Source: Caldovatus sediminis (GTDB taxonomy: Bacteria; Pseudomonadota; Alphaproteobacteria; Acetobacterales; Acetobacteraceae). Taken from it: 64,000 nt of DNA. A model generated the notes under the pieces. It worked only from the letters and a program-made list of their open reading frames with translations, was not told where the DNA came from and did not search any database. The stretch covers positions 62,001 to 126,000 of the forward strand of contig NZ_BMKS01000005.1 of the NCBI RefSeq assembly GCF_014644455.1. The letters run 5' to 3'. A program made the position numbers and the translations under genes. Position 1 is the first letter of the stretch. Every line of letters starts with the position of its first letter. Positions 39,933-48,233 of the stretch are shown here, piece after piece.

Positions 39933-40725
39933 GCGGCGTGATCGCGCTCCTGCCCGGCAGGTTCGGCCGGCGGGCCGCCGCTGGGAAGCCCCCGCCGCGC
40001 CGCCGGAGGGGATCGCCCGCCGTGTGCTGCACCGCGACGGGGCGCGGCTGGTGCTCGACAAGCCCGCCGGCCTGCCGGTCCACCGCGGACCGCGCGGCGG
40101 CCCGTCGCTCGAGGACTGGCTGCCGGCGCTGCGCTTCGGCAAGCGGCGCGACCCGCAGCCGGCGCACCGGCTGGACGCCGACACCGCGGGCTGCCTCGTG
40201 CTCGGCCGCACCCGGCCGGCGCTGGCGCGGCTCGGCGCGCAGTTCGCCGCCGGCCGGGTGGAGAAGGTCTACTGGGCGGTGGTCCGCGGCGCCCCGCCCG
40301 CCGCCGAAGGCGAGATCGCGGCCCCGCTGCGCAAGGTCTCCACCGCCGCCGGGGGCTGGCGCATGGTGGCGGACGCCGCCGGCGGGCAGCCGGCGCGCAC
40401 CGCCTGGCGGGTGCTCGGGCGCGGCGCGGGCGGCCTCGCCTGGCTGGAGCTGCGGCCGCGCACCGGGCGGACGCACCAGCTCCGCGCGCATTGCGCCGAG
40501 CTCGGCTGCCCGATCCTCGGCGACGCGCGCTACGGCGGCGGCGACCATCCGGGTGGCCTGCACCTGCTGGCGCGCGCCGTCGGCCTGCCCGGCGAGGGCG
40601 AGGACTGGCCGCCGCTGCGCGTCGAGGCCGAGCCGCCGCCGGCGATGCGGCCGGCCCTCGCGGCCTGCGGCTGGGCGCCGCCGCCGGCGGCCGGCTTGAC
40701 GGCACCCTGCCGCTCGGCCACATAG
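39931..40725 (+). CDS. RluA-family pseudouridine synthase
   Basis: This RNA-modifying enzyme converts specific uridines to pseudouridine in rRNA or tRNA. The catalytic motif is [13 protein letters not shown] (Asp). [21 protein letters not shown] and [15 protein letters not shown] are the other family blocks, and GDARYGGG precedes the C-terminus. The start is uncertain: the ATG at 39931 overlaps the divergent kinase start, and a GTG at 40024 lies directly before the conserved domain. The target site is not predictable. Confidence 0.87.
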   Translation: MRRDRAPARQVRPAGRRWEAPAAPPEGIARRVLHRDGARLVLDKPAGLPVHRGPRGGPSLEDWLPALRFGKRRDPQPAHRLDADTAGCLVLGRTRPALARLGAQFAAGRVEKVYWAVVRGAPPAAEGEIAAPLRKVSTAAGGWRMVADAAGGQPARTAWRVLGRGAGGLAWLELRPRTGRTHQLRAHCAELGCPILGDARYGGGDHPGGLHLLARAVGLPGEGEDWPPLRVEAEPPPAMRPALAACGWAPPPAAGLTAPCRSAT

Positions 40726-40805
40726 CCGGCCTTCGGTTCGAGACCAGCCCGCGCGCGGCGCCGCCTGCCGCCTGCCGCGCGCCTGCGAGATCGGGAAACT
40801 CCGCC

Positions 40806-41117
40806 ATGGCCCGCCGTTGCGCCATCACCGGCAAGGGCGTGCTGACGGGCAACAACGTCAGCCACGCGAACAACAAGACCCGCCGGCGCTTCCTGCCCAA
40901 CCTGCAGGAGACGTCGTTCTTCTCCGACCTGCTCGGCGCCCCGGTGCGGCTGCGCGTCTCGACCCGGGGCATCCGGACCGTCGAGCACAACGGCGGGATC
41001 GACGCCTTCCTCCTCGGCACCCCCGACCGGCGCCTGCCGGAGGAGGCGCGCGCGCTGAAGCGCCGGCTCGAGCGCGCGAAGGCGGAGCGGGAGGCGTCGG
41101 CCGCCGCGGCGGCCTGA
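40806..41117 (+). CDS. rpmB: 50S ribosomal protein L28
   Basis: This large-subunit ribosomal protein has 103 residues with the standard opening [20 protein letters not shown] and [13 protein letters not shown]. The C-terminal 30 residues are a charged Ala-rich helix typical of alphaproteobacterial L28. The zinc Cys set of C+ L28 proteins is absent. The gene is monocistronic between a pseudouridine synthase and a kinase-like gene. Confidence 0.95.
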   Translation: MARRCAITGKGVLTGNNVSHANNKTRRRFLPNLQETSFFSDLLGAPVRLRVSTRGIRTVEHNGGIDAFLLGTPDRRLPEEARALKRRLERAKAEREASAAAAA

Positions 41118-41122
41118 CGGGG

Positions 41123-41142
41123 CGCGGCCTGCCCCGGCCGCG
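41123..41142 (+). terminator. Hairpin after rpmB, weak terminator
   Basis: CGCGGCC and GGCCGCG form a perfect seven-base stem with a TGCCCC loop five bases after the rpmB stop. The following bases (TTCCGT) are only slightly T-rich, so intrinsic termination would be inefficient. Confidence 0.4.
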
Positions 41143-41154
41143 TTCCGTCGGGGC

Positions 41155-41166
41155 GGGGTTAACCCC
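41155..41166. promoter_or_regulatory. 12-base palindrome GGGGTTAACCCC
   Basis: A perfect 12-base palindrome sits 34 bases upstream of the kinase-like gene in a locally AT-richer leader. It could be an operator for a dimeric regulator. No factor is recognised. Confidence 0.25.
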
Positions 41167-41199
41167 TCGTTCACTCTTTGCGGCGTAGGCTGGCGGTGC

Positions 41200-42096
41200 A
41201 TGACCGCCGCCGCCGCGCTTCTGCCACAGATGCTGGTCGCCCTTGGGCTGTCGGCCTTCGCCGTCGGGATCGCGCTTATGCTGCGCGCGACGGGGCGGCG
41301 GCGCGCCGCGGCCGCCCTCGCGCGCGCGGAGGCGGCCGAGCAGCGGGCCGCCGCGGCGGAGCGCCGGCTCGGCCTGGTGGCCGCGGAGCTGCGCGGGCCG
41401 GGCCTCGCCATGCTCGGCCAGGCGGAGCGGCTGCTGCGCGGCCTCGACGCCGCCGCCGACCGCCGGCCCGCCGCCGGCGCGGCAAGGATCGAGGCGGAGG
41501 CCCTCGCCGCGGTGGCCCGCGACCTGCTCCGCCTCGCCGAGCAGCTCAACGACCTGCTCGCCCTGCAGCCCGGCCCCCCCGCGCTGCGCGAGGACACCTT
41601 CCCGCTGCGCCCCCTGCTCGACGAGGCGATCGCCGCCGTCGCGGCGGAGCCCGGCGCCGGCGGCCGCCACTGGCGCATCGCGCCCGAGCTCGCCGCGCTG
41701 TCCCTGCACGCCGACCGCCGGGCGCTGCGCGGCGTGCTGCGCTCCGTGCTGGCCCGCGCCGCGCGCCTCTCCCGCGCCGGCGACTGCATCGAGCTGCGCC
41801 TCGACCCGGACCGCGGCGACAGCATCGCCATCGTCATCGAGGACGAGGGCAGCGGCGTGCCGAGCGAGGACCTTGCCCCCGAGGCCGTGGAGAGCGATCC
41901 GGTCGCCATCCTGCCCGCCGCGGCGGGGCGCACGCGCGGCGTCGGACTCGGCCTCGCCGTCGCCCGCGCCCTGCTCCAGGCCCATGGCGGAGGGCTGGAG
42001 CTGGAGGCGGCGCCGGGCATCGGCGCGCGCGCCTCGCTGCTGCTGCCGCGCAGCCGGGTCGCCGCCGCCGGGGCGATCGCCGCGGCCGCAGCCTGA
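41200..42096 (+). CDS. Degenerate histidine-kinase-like protein
   Basis: This 298-residue membrane-anchored protein has one N-terminal helix (LVALGLSAFAVGIALML), a coiled coil (about 32-60), a HisKA-like dimerisation segment and a HATPase domain. The phospho-acceptor site is lost: where kinases have SHELRTPL this protein reads AAELRGPG. The N-box Asn is also missing (RGVLRSVLARAARLS). The G1 box (IVIEDEGSGVP) and G2 box (GVGLGLAVARALLQAHGG) remain, so nucleotide binding is possible but autophosphorylation unlikely. No response regulator is adjacent. Confidence 0.82.
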   Translation: MTAAAALLPQMLVALGLSAFAVGIALMLRATGRRRAAAALARAEAAEQRAAAAERRLGLVAAELRGPGLAMLGQAERLLRGLDAAADRRPAAGAARIEAEALAAVARDLLRLAEQLNDLLALQPGPPALREDTFPLRPLLDEAIAAVAAEPGAGGRHWRIAPELAALSLHADRRALRGVLRSVLARAARLSRAGDCIELRLDPDRGDSIAIVIEDEGSGVPSEDLAPEAVESDPVAILPAAAGRTRGVGLGLAVARALLQAHGGGLELEAAPGIGARASLLLPRSRVAAAGAIAAAAA

Positions 42097-42116
42097 AGCG
42101 GGCGAGGACGCGCCGG

Positions 42117-43706
42117 TCAGGACCCCTGGCGCGAGGCCCCCGCCGCCACCTGTTCGGCCATCTCGCGCAGCTTCACGCGCTGGATCTTCACCCCGTTGGG
42201 GCTCTGCGTCACCGGGAACTCGGCGATCGGCAGGATGCGCCGCGGCACCTTGAACCGCGCGAGGTCGCGCCGGCAGGCCTCGAGCAGCGCCGCCTCCTCG
42301 AGCGTCGCGCCGGCCTCGGGCTGGACGAAGGCGATGGCGACGGTGCCGCCCTCCACGCCCACCACCTGCGCCTCGCGCACGCCCGGCTGGCGCTTGAGGA
42401 AGGCCTCGATCTCCTCCGGATTGACCAGGAAGCCGGACAGGCGCAGCGCGTCGCCCATCCGCGTCTCGAAGTCGAAGCCGAAGCCGTCCGGATGGACCGC
42501 GCCGAGGTCGCCGCTGCGGAAGAACCCGTCCGGCGTCATCGCCTTCGCCGTCGCGGCCTCGTCGTTGAGGTAGCCGATGAACATGGAGGGGGCGCGGAAC
42601 TCCAGCTCGCCGCGCTCGGCGAACTGGCCGGTCGCCGGGTCGCGCGCGCGCACCTGGGCGTCGGCGTTGACCGGCCTCCCGCCGCCGAGGGTGCGGCGCA
42701 CCGGATCGGCGGGGTCCTGGTAGGCGTAGAGCGCCTGCATCTCGCTGCTGCCGTAGAGGTTCAGCGGCGCGAGGTTCAGCGCCTCCGCCCGCGCGTAGAG
42801 CCGCGCGACGCCGGGGCGCAGCCCGGCGATGCCGGTGACGCGGAAGGGCGCGTAGGGGCGGCCCTCGGCGACCTCCAGCACCTCCTCGATCATCTCGTCT
42901 ATGGCGTGCCAGTGGGTCACGCCCTCGGCGCGGATCAGCGCGTCGGCGGCCTGGGCGTCCCAGCGGTCCATCAGCACCAGCTTGGCGCCGCCGGCGATGC
43001 CGCACATCGCCGAGGCGTTGCCGTAGGTGCCGCAGAGCGGCACGGCGATCAGCACCGCCGCCCCCGCCGCGTCGGTGCCGATGTGGCGCATCACGTCGTG
43101 GGCGTGCCCGGCGATGGCGCCCTGGCGGTGCAGCACGAGCTTGGGGCCGGAGGTGGTGCCGGAGGTGGTGAAGGTGAGACAGGCGGAATCCGGCGCCGCG
43201 TCGTCGCGCGCGCGCTCCGGCGCGCCGTCCAGCGCCTCCCAGGGCAGCACCGGCAGGCCGGCCAGGCGCGGCGCCCCGCCCGCGTCGAGACCGACGACGA
43301 AGCGCAGCGGCGCGCGCGCATCCGCCGCCACCTCGGCGAGCAGCGCCGGGAAGTCCACGCCCGGGAAGCCCCAGGCGGTGGCGAGCGCGCTCGGCCGCGC
43401 GCGGCCCAGCAGGTGCGCGACCTCGGCCGGACGGAACCGCGTGTTGACGTGGACCGCGCAGGCGCCGAGCCGGGCGAGGGCGAACTGCAGCACCAGGTAC
43501 TCCGGCCGGTTCGGCATCCAGACCGCGACCCGGTCGCCGGGCCCGACGCCCTCGCGCGCCAGCCCCTCGGCGACGCGGCGCGCCGCCGCGGCGAACTGCG
43601 CATAGCCGAGGCGCCGCCGCGGCCCGGCGATCGCCACCGCGTCGGGCGCCTGCGCCGCGGCGCCCTCCAGCAGTTCGGTCAGCGTCTCGGGCCGGAGGCG
43701 GAGCAT
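42117..43706 (-). CDS. AMP-dependent acyl-CoA synthetase/ligase
   Basis: This 529-residue ANL-superfamily enzyme activates a carboxylic acid through an acyl-AMP to the CoA thioester. The phosphate-binding loop is TFTTSGTTSGPKLVLH (178-192). LNLYGSSEMQALY (A5), FFRSGDLGAVHPDGFG (A7) and the catalytic Lys in PNGVKIQRVKLRE (A10) are all present. The acid is unknown. It is the last gene of the SMP-30/liv operon and overlaps livF by one base (TGATG), so the imported ligand may be its substrate. Confidence 0.9.
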   Translation of the reverse strand: MLRLRPETLTELLEGAAAQAPDAVAIAGPRRRLGYAQFAAAARRVAEGLAREGVGPGDRVAVWMPNRPEYLVLQFALARLGACAVHVNTRFRPAEVAHLLGRARPSALATAWGFPGVDFPALLAEVAADARAPLRFVVGLDAGGAPRLAGLPVLPWEALDGAPERARDDAAPDSACLTFTTSGTTSGPKLVLHRQGAIAGHAHDVMRHIGTDAAGAAVLIAVPLCGTYGNASAMCGIAGGAKLVLMDRWDAQAADALIRAEGVTHWHAIDEMIEEVLEVAEGRPYAPFRVTGIAGLRPGVARLYARAEALNLAPLNLYGSSEMQALYAYQDPADPVRRTLGGGRPVNADAQVRARDPATGQFAERGELEFRAPSMFIGYLNDEAATAKAMTPDGFFRSGDLGAVHPDGFGFDFETRMGDALRLSGFLVNPEEIEAFLKRQPGVREAQVVGVEGGTVAIAFVQPEAGATLEEAALLEACRRDLARFKVPRRILPIAEFPVTQSPNGVKIQRVKLREMAEQVAAGASRQGS

Positions 43707-44449
43707 CAGAACAGCTCCATCAGCCGCGCGTGGTCGGACAGCTCGGCCGGCGCCCCCTCGAAGATGAAGGTGCCCGACTTCATCACCAGCACGCGGTCGG
43801 AGACGGCGAAGGCCTCGCGCACGTTCTGCTCGACGAGCAGGATCGCCATGCCGCGACTCTCGCGCAGCGCCGCGATCGGGCGGATCAGGTCCTGGAACAG
43901 CTTGGGCGCGAGGCCGATCGAGGGCTCGTCGAGCAGGAGCGCGCGCGGGCGCGTCAGCAGCGCGCGGGCGATCGAGACCATCTGCTGCTGCCCGCCGGAA
44001 AGCGTGCCGGCGCGCCGGTTGCGGAACTCCCGGATGCGCGGCAGGACGCCGAGCACCTCCTCGACCCGCTCCTCCCGCTCGGAGGCGCGGACCCCGGCCG
44101 ACCACAGGGCGAGACCGAAGATCTCCTCCACCGTCAGGTCGGGGAAGACGCCGCGGCCTTCCGGCACCAGCGCCACGCCCGCGGCGCCGAGCGCGGCCGG
44201 CACGTGGCGCGGCAGGGTCTCGCCGAACACGCGGATCGTGCCGGCGGCGGGGCGGTGCAGGCCGAACAGCACGCGCAGCAGCGTGGACTTGCCGGCGCCG
44301 TTGTGGCCGATCAGGCACAGGATCTCGCCGGCGCCGAGGGTGAGGGAGACGTCGCTCAGCACCTCGCGCCCGCCGTAGCCGGCGCAGAGGCCGCGCGCCT
44401 CGATCGCGGGCGGCGCGGCGGCGCGGGCGGTCTCGACGGCGGCGCTCAA
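43706..44449 (-). CDS. livF: Branched-chain-type ABC transporter ATPase LivF
   Basis: This is the second ATPase of a HAAT-type importer, 247 residues. Walker A is IGHNGAGKST, the ABC signature LSGGQQQMVSIARALL, Walker B ALLLDEPSIGLAP, with the H-loop region VEQNVREAF. The start is TTG overlapping the livG stop (TTGA). The generic LivF label reflects family only. Confidence 0.92.
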   Translation of the reverse strand: MSAAVETARAAAPPAIEARGLCAGYGGREVLSDVSLTLGAGEILCLIGHNGAGKSTLLRVLFGLHRPAAGTIRVFGETLPRHVPAALGAAGVALVPEGRGVFPDLTVEEIFGLALWSAGVRASEREERVEEVLGVLPRIREFRNRRAGTLSGGQQQMVSIARALLTRPRALLLDEPSIGLAPKLFQDLIRPIAALRESRGMAILLVEQNVREAFAVSDRVLVMKSGTFIFEGAPAELSDHARLMELF

Positions 44450-45237
44450 GCCGTGGTCTCCGCGGCGGCGGTCGCGGGCTCGTGCCGGTCGCCGAAGTAG
44501 ATGGCGGCGAGGGCGGGGTCGCGAAGGATGGAGCGCGGATCGCCCTCGGCGATCACGCGGCCCTGGTCGAGGAAGGCGATGCGGTCCGACAGCTCGGCCA
44601 CCACGTCGAGGTTGTGCTCGATCAGGCAGATGGCGACGCCGCGCCCGGTCGCGGCGCGCAGCAGCTCCGCGAAGCGCGTGCGCGACGCGGGATCGAGGCC
44701 GGAGGCCGGCTCGTCGAGCAGCCAGATGTCCGCCTCCGCCGCGAGGATGCGCGCGAGCGAGAGGAACTTCCGCTCCGCATAGGCGAGGTCTATGGCGCGC
44801 GCCCCGGCGAGCGCGGCGAGGCCCGTCGCCTCCAGCGCCGCCTCCGCCGCCGCCTGGCGCCGCTTGCGGCCCGCGGCGCCGCCGGGCTGCCAGAACCAGG
44901 CGCTGCGCTCGGTGGCGGCGAGGACGTTGTCGCGCACCGTCATGTGGGTGAAGAGGCGCAGGTCCTGGAAGGAGCGCGCGACGCCGAGCCGCGCCACCTG
45001 CCAGGGCTTGAGCCCGGTGATCGGCCGCCCGCGCACCCAGGCCGCGCCGGCGTCGGCGCGGAGGTTGCCGGTGATCAGGTTGAACAGCGTCGTCTTGCCG
45101 GCGCCGTTCGGCCCGACCAGGGCGGTGACCTGCCCCGCCGGCAGCGCCAGCGACACGCCGGCCACCGCCTGCAGACCGCCGAAGGAGCGCGCCAGCCCCT
45201 CGCAGCGCAGCGGCGCGTCCTCGCGCGCGGCGCTCAT
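44446..45237 (-). CDS. livG: Branched-chain-type ABC transporter ATPase LivG
   Basis: This is the first ATPase of the importer, 263 residues. Walker A is VGPNGAGKTTLFNLI. The Q-loop and LivG-specific GVARSFQDLRLFTHMTV are present, Walker B is IWLLDEPASGLDP, and the H-loop is LIEHNLDVV. The signature is unusual: LAYAERKFLSLARIL in place of the usual LSYGQQR pattern, so Ser-Gly-Gly is missing. The start ATG overlaps the livM stop (ATGA). Confidence 0.92.
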   Translation of the reverse strand: MSAAREDAPLRCEGLARSFGGLQAVAGVSLALPAGQVTALVGPNGAGKTTLFNLITGNLRADAGAAWVRGRPITGLKPWQVARLGVARSFQDLRLFTHMTVRDNVLAATERSAWFWQPGGAAGRKRRQAAAEAALEATGLAALAGARAIDLAYAERKFLSLARILAAEADIWLLDEPASGLDPASRTRFAELLRAATGRGVAICLIEHNLDVVAELSDRIAFLDQGRVIAEGDPRSILRDPALAAIYFGDRHEPATAAAETTA

Positions 45238-46109
45238 GCCGTGGCCCGCCCGCGACTGAGGTCGCCGACCAGCCCGGCGGGGCGGAAGATCATCAGCAGG
45301 GTCATGGCGAGGCCGTAGAGGATCTGCTGGATGGCGCCGACCTCGCTGGGCGGGATGAAGGGCAGGAAGGCGAGGCCGGCGGGGAGCGAGAGCAGGATCA
45401 CCGTGCCGATCAGCGGCCCCCACAGCGTGCCGGTGCCGCCGATGATCACCATCGCCATCACCAGCACCGAGTACTCCATGGTGAAGCTCTCGACGTTGAC
45501 GAAGGAGGTGTGCAGCGCGTAGAGCGCGCCCGCCACCCCCGCCCCGGCGCAGGCGAAGCCGACCGCGAGCGTCTTCGCCGCCGCGACGTTCTTGCCGAGC
45601 GCCTCCGCCGCGCTCTCCGCGTCGCGGATCGCGGTCAGCGTGCGCCCGAAGGCGCCGCGGGCGAGCAGCGCGGTGGCGAGCAGGACCAGCGCCAGCGCGG
45701 CGAGCGCCACCGGCAGCACGCCGACCGGCACGCCGAACAGGGTGGGCAGCGGGATGCCGACCAGGCCGCCGATGCCGCCCGTCAGCGGCTTCAGCTCCGC
45801 GAACAGCGTCACCGCCACCATCTGCAGGCCGAGCGAGGCGGCGACGAAGTACTCGCCCCGCACCCGCAGCGCCGGCAGGGCGAGGCAGAGCGAGAGCCCG
45901 CCCGCGATCGCCGCCGCGAAAAGGCAGGCCAGCACCACGTCCGGCACCAGCAGCAGCGCGATCTGCGCCCCGGCATAGGCGCCGAGGCCGAAGAACACCG
46001 CGTGCGCGATCGAGAAGATGCCGGCGTAGCCGACGATGAAGTTCAGCGTCGCCGCCAGGATGCCGAAGATCGCGAGCTGGGTCGCGAGGTTGGAGAGATA
46101 GGCGATCAT
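45234..46109 (-). CDS. livM: Branched-chain-type ABC permease LivM
   Basis: This inner-membrane permease has 291 residues and about eight to nine hydrophobic helices. LNFIVGYAGIFSIAHAVFFGLGAYAGA is the family opening. ALPALRVRGEYFVAASLGLQM, FGRTLTAIRDAESAAEALG (ATPase coupling helix) and IIGGTGTLWGPLIGTVIL follow. The ATG at 46109 overlaps the livH stop (ATGA). Confidence 0.93.
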   Translation of the reverse strand: MIAYLSNLATQLAIFGILAATLNFIVGYAGIFSIAHAVFFGLGAYAGAQIALLLVPDVVLACLFAAAIAGGLSLCLALPALRVRGEYFVAASLGLQMVAVTLFAELKPLTGGIGGLVGIPLPTLFGVPVGVLPVALAALALVLLATALLARGAFGRTLTAIRDAESAAEALGKNVAAAKTLAVGFACAGAGVAGALYALHTSFVNVESFTMEYSVLVMAMVIIGGTGTLWGPLIGTVILLSLPAGLAFLPFIPPSEVGAIQQILYGLAMTLLMIFRPAGLVGDLSRGRATA

Positions 46110-46975
46110 CGCGCCATCGCCACGCCGAAGATGCCGCTCGGGCGGAAGAGGATGAAGGCGAACAGGGCGAGGAAGGACACCGCCTCCGCCCACTGCGTGT
46201 CCACGAACTGCAGCGCGAGGCTCTCCGCCACCCCGAGCATCAGCCCGGCGAGCGCCGCGCCGCGCAGGCTGCCGATCCCGCCGACGATGGTCGCGGCGAT
46301 CGAGATCAGCATCACGTGGTGCCCGATCGCCTCGTTGAGGCCCGAGGTCATCGCCGTGACGATCGCCGCCGGGGCGGCGAGCGCCGAGCCGATGGCGAAG
46401 GCGAGCACGGAGATGCCGTTGGCCGACAGGCCGTAGGTGCGGATCAGGTCCGGATTCTGCGCCAGCGCGCGCAGCGCCACGCCGGCGTGGGTGCGCGTCA
46501 GGAACACCGTCAGCGCGGCGAACAGCACCGCGGCCGTCGCGATCGCGATCCAGAGGATCGGCGCGACGAAGATCTCCGGCATCACCTCCGTCGCGAAGCT
46601 GAGCCGCGTGTCCACCGTGGCGAGCCCGCGGCCGGCGAACATGCCGACCAGGTTCTGCACCACGATGCCGACGCCGAAGGCGGCGACGAAGACGGTGAAG
46701 AAGGAGCCCTCGTGCCGCTGGATCGGACGGTAGACGAAGCGCTCCATCGCCATGCCGAACAGCGTGGCGACGGCCACGGCGATCAGCGCGCCCACCCAGC
46801 CCGGCCAGCCGGCGCGCCAGGCGAAGAGGTAGGCGTAGCCCGCGAGGGTGAAGGCGGTGCCGTGCGCGAAGTGGAAGATGCGGGTCGCGCCGAAGATCAG
46901 CGCGAACCCCGCCGCGGTCAGCGCGTAGATCGCCCCGGTCTGCAGCCCGTTCAGCAGGAGCTGGAGGAACAGCAC
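46106..46975 (-). CDS. livH: Branched-chain-type ABC permease LivH
   Basis: This is the second permease, 289 residues with a GTG start. LNGLQTGAIYALTAAGFALIFGATRIFHFAHG is the classical LivH opening. THAGVALRALAQNPDLIRTYGL is the coupling region, and VGGIGSLRGAALAGLMLGV comes near the end. It starts ten bases after the binding-protein stop. Confidence 0.93.
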   Translation of the reverse strand: MLFLQLLLNGLQTGAIYALTAAGFALIFGATRIFHFAHGTAFTLAGYAYLFAWRAGWPGWVGALIAVAVATLFGMAMERFVYRPIQRHEGSFFTVFVAAFGVGIVVQNLVGMFAGRGLATVDTRLSFATEVMPEIFVAPILWIAIATAAVLFAALTVFLTRTHAGVALRALAQNPDLIRTYGLSANGISVLAFAIGSALAAPAAIVTAMTSGLNEAIGHHVMLISIAATIVGGIGSLRGAALAGLMLGVAESLALQFVDTQWAEAVSFLALFAFILFRPSGIFGVAMAR

Positions 46976-46985
46976 CGCCGCGCGC

Positions 46986-48134
46986 TCAGCCCTGGACGAT
47001 CTCGGAGCGGCCGGCGCCCTTGATCTCGTTCACCTGCATCTGGGTCATCAGGTTGCCCTGCTCGTCGAAGGTGCCGCGGCCGCCGACCAGGTCGAAGCTC
47101 CGCGTGCGCAGCATCGCCTCGCGCAGCGCGTCGCCGTTCACCTCCCCGCCGGCCTGCTCCACCTGTCGCGCCAGCAGCCCGAACAGGTAGGCGGCGTTGT
47201 AGTAGTTGGCGTGGTAGGCCACCGGGGTCTGGTTGTAGCGCGCGCGGAACTCGGCGGCGAAGCGCCGCGTCACCGGGTCGCCGCTCTCGAAGTCGAGCTT
47301 CTGCGTGGTGTAGAGCGCGCCCACCGCCTCCGGAAGCTGGCGCACGCTGTCGATCGAGAAGGCGGAGTAGGAGCAGATGATCTGCGTCACGCCGTTGTCG
47401 CGCAGCCCCTTGATGATCTGCGACTGCTGGCCGCCGAAGCTCGCGACGTACACGGCGTCCGGCCGGGTCTGGCGCACCCGCGCCGCCACCGGGCCGAACT
47501 GCTGCGCCGCGCGCGGCACGCTGAAGCTGCCGACCAGCTCCGCCCCCGCCTTCGGCAGCTCGGCGCGGAGCTGGCCGAGGATCGCGTCGCCCAGCGGGTC
47601 GTCCACGTAGATCAGCGCCACGCGCTTCACGTTCCGCTGGCGCGTCAGGTAGCCGACCATCACCGGCACCTCGAGATGCGCCAGCGCGATGACGTTCCAG
47701 AAGTAGGGCGAGAGGCCGGCGAGGTCCGGCCCCACCGCGCCGCCGTTGACCATGATGACCTTGGCGCGGTCGCCGATCGGCGCCACCGCCTTGGAGGTCG
47801 CGGTCCAGCTCACCAGCACCCAGACCGCGCGGTCCACGTTGACCAGCTTGTTCATGCCGACCACGGAGGGCTGCGGCAGCGCCTGGCTGTCCTCCGCCTG
47901 CAGCCGGATCGGGCGGCGCAGCATGTTGTCGGCGGCGATGTGCGAGAGGGCGAGCTGCGCGCCGCGGGTGAAGGCCTCGCCGTACTCGGCGTTCGGGCCG
48001 CTCATCGGGAACAGCGTGCCCATGACGTAGGGCTCGCCGGAGGGCTGCGCCCTGGCGGCGCGGACGAAGGGCAGCGGCAGGCCGGCGGCAGCCGCGAGCA
48101 GTCCGCGGCGGCGGAGCGTCGGAGCGATGTGCAT
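46986..48134 (-). CDS. Branched-chain-type ABC substrate-binding protein
   Basis: This periplasmic ligand receptor for the adjacent LivHMGF importer has 382 residues. The signal peptide has twin-Arg-like RRRGLLAAAAGLPLPF and ends RAARAQ. The mature start VMGTLFPMSGPNAEYGEAF is typical. VKRVALIYVDDPLGDA and NYYNAAYLFGLLAR are later family blocks. GGAGGGGATG precedes the ATG at 48134. The acyl-CoA synthetase in the operon hints at a carboxylic acid ligand rather than an amino acid, but this is inference. Confidence 0.92.
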   Translation of the reverse strand: MHIAPTLRRRGLLAAAAGLPLPFVRAARAQPSGEPYVMGTLFPMSGPNAEYGEAFTRGAQLALSHIAADNMLRRPIRLQAEDSQALPQPSVVGMNKLVNVDRAVWVLVSWTATSKAVAPIGDRAKVIMVNGGAVGPDLAGLSPYFWNVIALAHLEVPVMVGYLTRQRNVKRVALIYVDDPLGDAILGQLRAELPKAGAELVGSFSVPRAAQQFGPVAARVRQTRPDAVYVASFGGQQSQIIKGLRDNGVTQIICSYSAFSIDSVRQLPEAVGALYTTQKLDFESGDPVTRRFAAEFRARYNQTPVAYHANYYNAAYLFGLLARQVEQAGGEVNGDALREAMLRTRSFDLVGGRGTFDEQGNLMTQMQVNEIKGAGRSEIVQG

Positions 48135-48233
48135 GGCATCCCCTCCCGTGGGCGCGAGGCTTCCCGTCTGGCGGGCAAACCTCCGCCTGCGCGGGCGGCG
48201 TGTCAACGTCCGCCGCCGCGGGCCGCGGGCCGT

